Source of the DNA: Bacteriovorax sp. BSW11_IV
GTDB taxonomy: Bacteria; Bdellovibrionota; Bacteriovoracia; Bacteriovoracales; Bacteriovoracaceae
Assembly (NCBI RefSeq): GCF_000447755.1
Contig: NZ_AUNE01000057.1
Location: 1-49,803, forward strand
DNA length: 49,803 nt
Direction of reading: 5' to 3'
Position numbers and translations under genes: made by a program. The notes below the pieces were generated by a model. The model did no database searches and was not told the origin of the DNA. It saw only the letters and a list, made by a program, of their open reading frames with translations. Each line of letters opens with the position of its first letter. Position 1 is the stretch's first letter. This document shows positions 47,064-49,803 of the stretch, in pieces.

Positions 47064-47753
47064 GTGATATCTTATCCGTTTATAAATTTACCCGATGAAT
47101 TTAGTTATCTTTTAAAGCTAAATTTTCAAATGTCACAAAAAGACTTGGGAATAGTTCAAAAGTTTTTTTATGACAGACCAGGACTCTTGGCCCTTGCAAA
47201 GAGAATGAGTGGTAAAGATGATAATCAATTTATTTTAGAGCGTGAGATTAAGGCCCAAGGATGGAAAGTCTATATTTCAAAACTTGCTTCAATGTATATA
47301 GAAAGAGCTCTTAGGGGAGAGTATCCGCTTAATGGTGATGTTAAGTTAACTGGAGAAATTCAAGCTTTTGAAGATCATTTAAGCAGCTTTTTTATAGCTG
47401 GTCATGGTCGTGCTTTCTTGCTGGGGTTTTATTATAAAATGTGGAGTATTGAGGCCGCGAGATCACATATTTCGATGAATGGTAATGCTCTTACTAATTT
47501 AGATGAAACATTGGTTTTAATTAAAAAGGTGCGCTCACGCGTACTACAAATAGATTATTTATTCATTACATTGCAACATCTGATTTCATTTATCGGATCA
47601 GACAAACTTGGGTTTCTTCTCGATCAAGGTCATGATCTCATCGAGATTTACACACATTTAGAACTTAATCAAAGAAAGAATCTGGTAGACAGTTTATTGT
47701 CTTATAGTTCTTCAATTAACGAAGTGGATTTTCTATCTCCACTTAATGTATGA
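47064..47753 (+). CDS. Unknown protein encoded just before a CpaF-type ATPase
   Basis: A 229-aa soluble helical protein, starting at GTG with AAGGA upstream. No signal peptide, no domain recognised. It ends 6 bases before the ATPase gene and is surely co-transcribed with it, so it may be a partner or regulator of the ATPase. Confidence 0.65.
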   Translation: MISYPFINLPDEFSYLLKLNFQMSQKDLGIVQKFFYDRPGLLALAKRMSGKDDNQFILEREIKAQGWKVYISKLASMYIERALRGEYPLNGDVKLTGEIQAFEDHLSSFFIAGHGRAFLLGFYYKMWSIEAARSHISMNGNALTNLDETLVLIKKVRSRVLQIDYLFITLQHLISFIGSDKLGFLLDQGHDLIEIYTHLELNQRKNLVDSLLSYSSSINEVDFLSPLNV

Positions 47754-47759
47754 GGCATT

Positions 47760-48794
47760 ATGGAAGCGCAAAACTCTGTGTGGCAGTTGGTTAAAGATTT
47801 AGAAAATAAAAAAGGAATCACAGAGATTGTCATCAACGGACCCTCTACTGTTTTTGTCGAAAGAGCAGGGCAGTTTATTCAATTAAATGTTCGCTTAACC
47901 AAGAAAGACATGTACGACTTCATTGACGAAGTCGCAAGATTTAACAAAAGACAATGCAATCAAGACAATCCTATTCTCGATGGAAACCTACCTGATGGAA
48001 GTAGGATAAATGCCATTGTTGAACCTTTTAGCTATGGTGCTCCTGCGATTTCTATTAGAAAGTATTTAAAGCATATCGCTTCATTTCAAAATGATCCCAA
48101 TGTTTTTGGCCTAGGTCCAAAATGGGTTGAGTTTATGAAGGCCATTATTTCTTCAAAAATGAATCTTCTTATCTCTGGAGGAACAGGGGTTGGAAAGACA
48201 ACATTTATGAATCTTCTTCTGGGTGAGTTGAATACGGCCGAGCGTGTGGTAACAATTGAAGATACATTAGAGTTATCGATTAATAGGCCTAATGTTGTCC
48301 GTTTAGAAGCGGGCTCAAGAGTCGGCTCTTCTGCTAATATCTCCACACGAGATCTCGTTAAAAACACTTTGAGAATGCGCCCTGATCGCGTCATTATCGG
48401 AGAGGTTCGCGGTGGCGAATTATTCGATCTTATGCAGGCCATGAATACTGGTCACGACGGTTCTATGACTTCTATTCACGCAAGCTCTCCTGCTGAATGC
48501 TTTCAACGAGTAGAAACACTATTTCTAATGGCCGGATTTGAAGTTCCTATTCCCGTAATCAGAAGACAGCTTGTTAGCGCAGTTGATTTTGTTATTCAGC
48601 TTACTCGTGATCGCGAAGGCAATCGAGTTGTTGGCGAAATTAGAGAAATCACTGGGATGGAAGGAGAAAATATCACAAGCCAAGTCATAGGACGCTACGA
48701 AGATGGTAAGCTTGCGATGACAGGACTTTCTCCTCAGAAAATGGACAGACTCCATAAAGCTGGTGGTCTGCCCTTAGCATTTTTTAGTAATTAA
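47760..48794 (+). CDS. CpaF/TadA-type secretion ATPase
   Basis: A 344-aa ATPase of the type II/IV secretion superfamily: N-terminal [18 protein letters not shown]-loop [13 protein letters not shown] (about 138-150), Asp-box IEDTLEL, Walker [13 protein letters not shown], and His-box [12 protein letters not shown]. CpaF/TadA members drive Flp pilus assembly; no other tad/cpa gene (tadB, tadC, secretin, pilin) is in view, so it may serve a solitary machine or one coded elsewhere. GAGG precedes the ATG. The last 4 bases overlap the deoC stop. Confidence 0.9.
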   Translation: MEAQNSVWQLVKDLENKKGITEIVINGPSTVFVERAGQFIQLNVRLTKKDMYDFIDEVARFNKRQCNQDNPILDGNLPDGSRINAIVEPFSYGAPAISIRKYLKHIASFQNDPNVFGLGPKWVEFMKAIISSKMNLLISGGTGVGKTTFMNLLLGELNTAERVVTIEDTLELSINRPNVVRLEAGSRVGSSANISTRDLVKNTLRMRPDRVIIGEVRGGELFDLMQAMNTGHDGSMTSIHASSPAECFQRVETLFLMAGFEVPIPVIRRQLVSAVDFVIQLTRDREGNRVVGEIREITGMEGENITSQVIGRYEDGKLAMTGLSPQKMDRLHKAGGLPLAFFSN

Positions 48795-49456
48795 TAAGAG
48801 CTATTAGAGACGAGACCATTCATAATGGCCACACCACTACTTGTTCCAAGACGTGTGGCCCCAACACTGATCATCTGTTGAGCGTCATTTAGTGAACGAA
48901 CTCCACCAGAGGCCTTTACTTCAATGTGACGACTCACACTTTCTTTCATCAGCTTTACATCTTCTACAGTTGCTCCACCTGTTGAGAAGCCTGTTGATGT
49001 TTTAACAAAATGGGCACCAGCTTTTTCACTTAACTGGCACGCTTTGACAATTTCTTCTTTTGTTAAAAGGCAAGTTTCAAAAATAACTTTAACTGTTTTT
49101 CCCTCGGCGGCCTTTGTAACGGCCAAAATATCGTTGAAGACTAACTCATCAAGTCCTTCTTTCAATGCACCAATATTGATGACCATATCAATTTCATCGG
49201 CCCCATCTTTTATGGCCTCAGTTGTTTCAAATGCTTTTACTGAAGAGGTATTGGCGCCGAGAGGAAAACCAATTACTGTACAGACCATAACCGTTGAGCC
49301 TTGAAGTTGTTCTTTTGCTAGCTTGACCTGTCCTGGGTTGATACAAACAGAGGCAAAGTCATATTTTTTTGCTTCTTCGCATAATTTAATAATTTGCTCT
49401 GTCGAAGCTTCCGGTTTTAAAAGAGTATGGTCGATCATTTTATTAATTTGTTGCAT
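48791..49456 (-). CDS. deoC: Deoxyribose-phosphate aldolase
   Basis: A 221-aa TIM-barrel class I aldolase: DHTLLKPEA at the start, [19 protein letters not shown] with its Lys, the Schiff-base Lys in [15 protein letters not shown], and [10 protein letters not shown]. It splits deoxyribose-5-phosphate into acetaldehyde and glyceraldehyde-3-phosphate in the salvage of DNA, useful to a predator feeding on prey nucleic acid. GGAGGAAC precedes the ATG. It overlaps the cpaF-like gene by four bases tail to tail. Confidence 0.96.
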   Translation of the reverse strand: MQQINKMIDHTLLKPEASTEQIIKLCEEAKKYDFASVCINPGQVKLAKEQLQGSTVMVCTVIGFPLGANTSSVKAFETTEAIKDGADEIDMVINIGALKEGLDELVFNDILAVTKAAEGKTVKVIFETCLLTKEEIVKACQLSEKAGAHFVKTSTGFSTGGATVEDVKLMKESVSRHIEVKASGGVRSLNDAQQMISVGATRLGTSSGVAIMNGLVSNSSY

Positions 49457-49540
49457 TGTTCCTCCAACTGCCTAAAACCATATCAAAGTTCAAATTTTGT
49501 GAAAAGGGCCATTTAGTGATAGCTTAATGAAAGAGGTTTC

Positions 49541-49803
49541 ATGCAAAAATTAAAGTGGTTTAACCGACCGTTATTTATTCTTATTCTTACTATTGTGGCC
49601 CTTGGAGTTAGTTACTATCTTTATCTTGATAGTTATCTACGTTTTCAAGATGCCATGACTCAGTTTGTCCTTAAATATAAGTTGGAGGATAAGCACCCCA
49701 TCGATACAAATTCATGGGTTATTATTTTAACACTTTCTATTTTGTTGGCCCTTATTATTGTCGGGATGTCGGTTATTTATGTTTATTATCAGAAGATGAT
49801 TCA
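49541..49803 (+). CDS. Probable sensor histidine kinase, N-terminal part (3' end outside window)
   Basis: An ORF starting at ATG 49541 with AGAGG upstream and open to the end of the window (87 residues). It has two membrane helices (FILILTIVALGVSYYLYL and SWVIILTLSILLALIIVGMSVIYVYY) with a short outside loop between them, and ends YYQKMI. This layout and the YYQKMI lead-in are typical of small sensor kinases in which a DHp domain follows, but no kinase motif is in view. Confidence 0.5.
   Translation, partial: MQKLKWFNRPLFILILTIVALGVSYYLYLDSYLRFQDAMTQFVLKYKLEDKHPIDTNSWVIILTLSILLALIIVGMSVIYVYYQKMI

Overview
The window is a low-GC (roughly 35-40%) bacterial chromosome segment, dense with genes on both strands and without tRNA, rRNA, insertion sequences, prophage or CRISPR. 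The gene set (Glt/Agl-type envelope machinery, cbb3 oxidase with CcoN-CcoO fused, many short lipoproteins, a second DnaA-like protein, a sphingolipid-type desaturase) points to the predatory Bdellovibrionota, most likely the Bacteriovorax/Halobacteriovorax side. This assignment is an inference from family content; no marker gene for taxonomy is present.

Layout. 1-2.3 kb: end of an ABC exporter ATPase, its permease, and a DUF2914 membrane protein. 2.4-5.7 kb: a degenerate HD-GYP protein, an exported SGNH hydrolase, a MipA/OmpV outer-membrane protein and an unlisted 51-aa peptide. 5.8-7.3 kb: a sulfur-type operon (ArsR/SqrR-like repressor plus two half-size YeeE/YedE transporters) and a short ribosome-hibernation factor. 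7.5-13.5 kb: FadI-type thiolase, RecQ, a secreted beta-helix protein, a haem-binding-domain protein coupled to a 29-aa Cys-rich protein, DUF5329, a lipoprotein and a CobB sirtuin. 13.6-14.8 kb: DnaA paralogue. 14.8-25.9 kb: a ten-gene minus-strand block (VWA lipoprotein, outer-membrane protein, three TPR proteins, one ExbB, two ExbD, a small exported protein, FHA/AgmX protein) that resembles the Myxococcus Agl/Glt gliding motor. 26.2-29.2 kb: alpha/beta hydrolase, phytol/dolichol-kinase-like protein, CPA2 antiporter. 30.6-33.0 kb: exported amidoligase, a desaturase strikingly like eukaryotic dihydroceramide desaturase DEGS1, and a tail-anchored thioredoxin. 33.2-43.2 kb: microaerobic respiration block, with two universal stress proteins, the complete ccoI-S-NO-Q-P-G set with a TauE/SafE protein and a 39-aa membrane peptide, then a lone cNMP-binding protein and an FNR-like regulator. 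43.4-49.8 kb: small exported protein, a putative DUF6178 protein, glycine-zipper lipoprotein, several unknowns, a CpaF/TadA ATPase, DeoC and the start of a probable histidine kinase.

How parts fit. Both universal-stress genes have an FNR-like palindrome centred exactly 41.5 bp before the start point predicted from their -10 boxes; one drives the nine-gene usp-cco operon, which ends at a bidirectional terminator shared with the other usp gene. An FNR-like protein with four suitably placed cysteines is encoded just upstream. About a dozen genes lack a ribosome binding site and have a -10-like box 5-8 nt before the start codon, suggesting common leaderless transcription. GGCC is conspicuously frequent in several genes.
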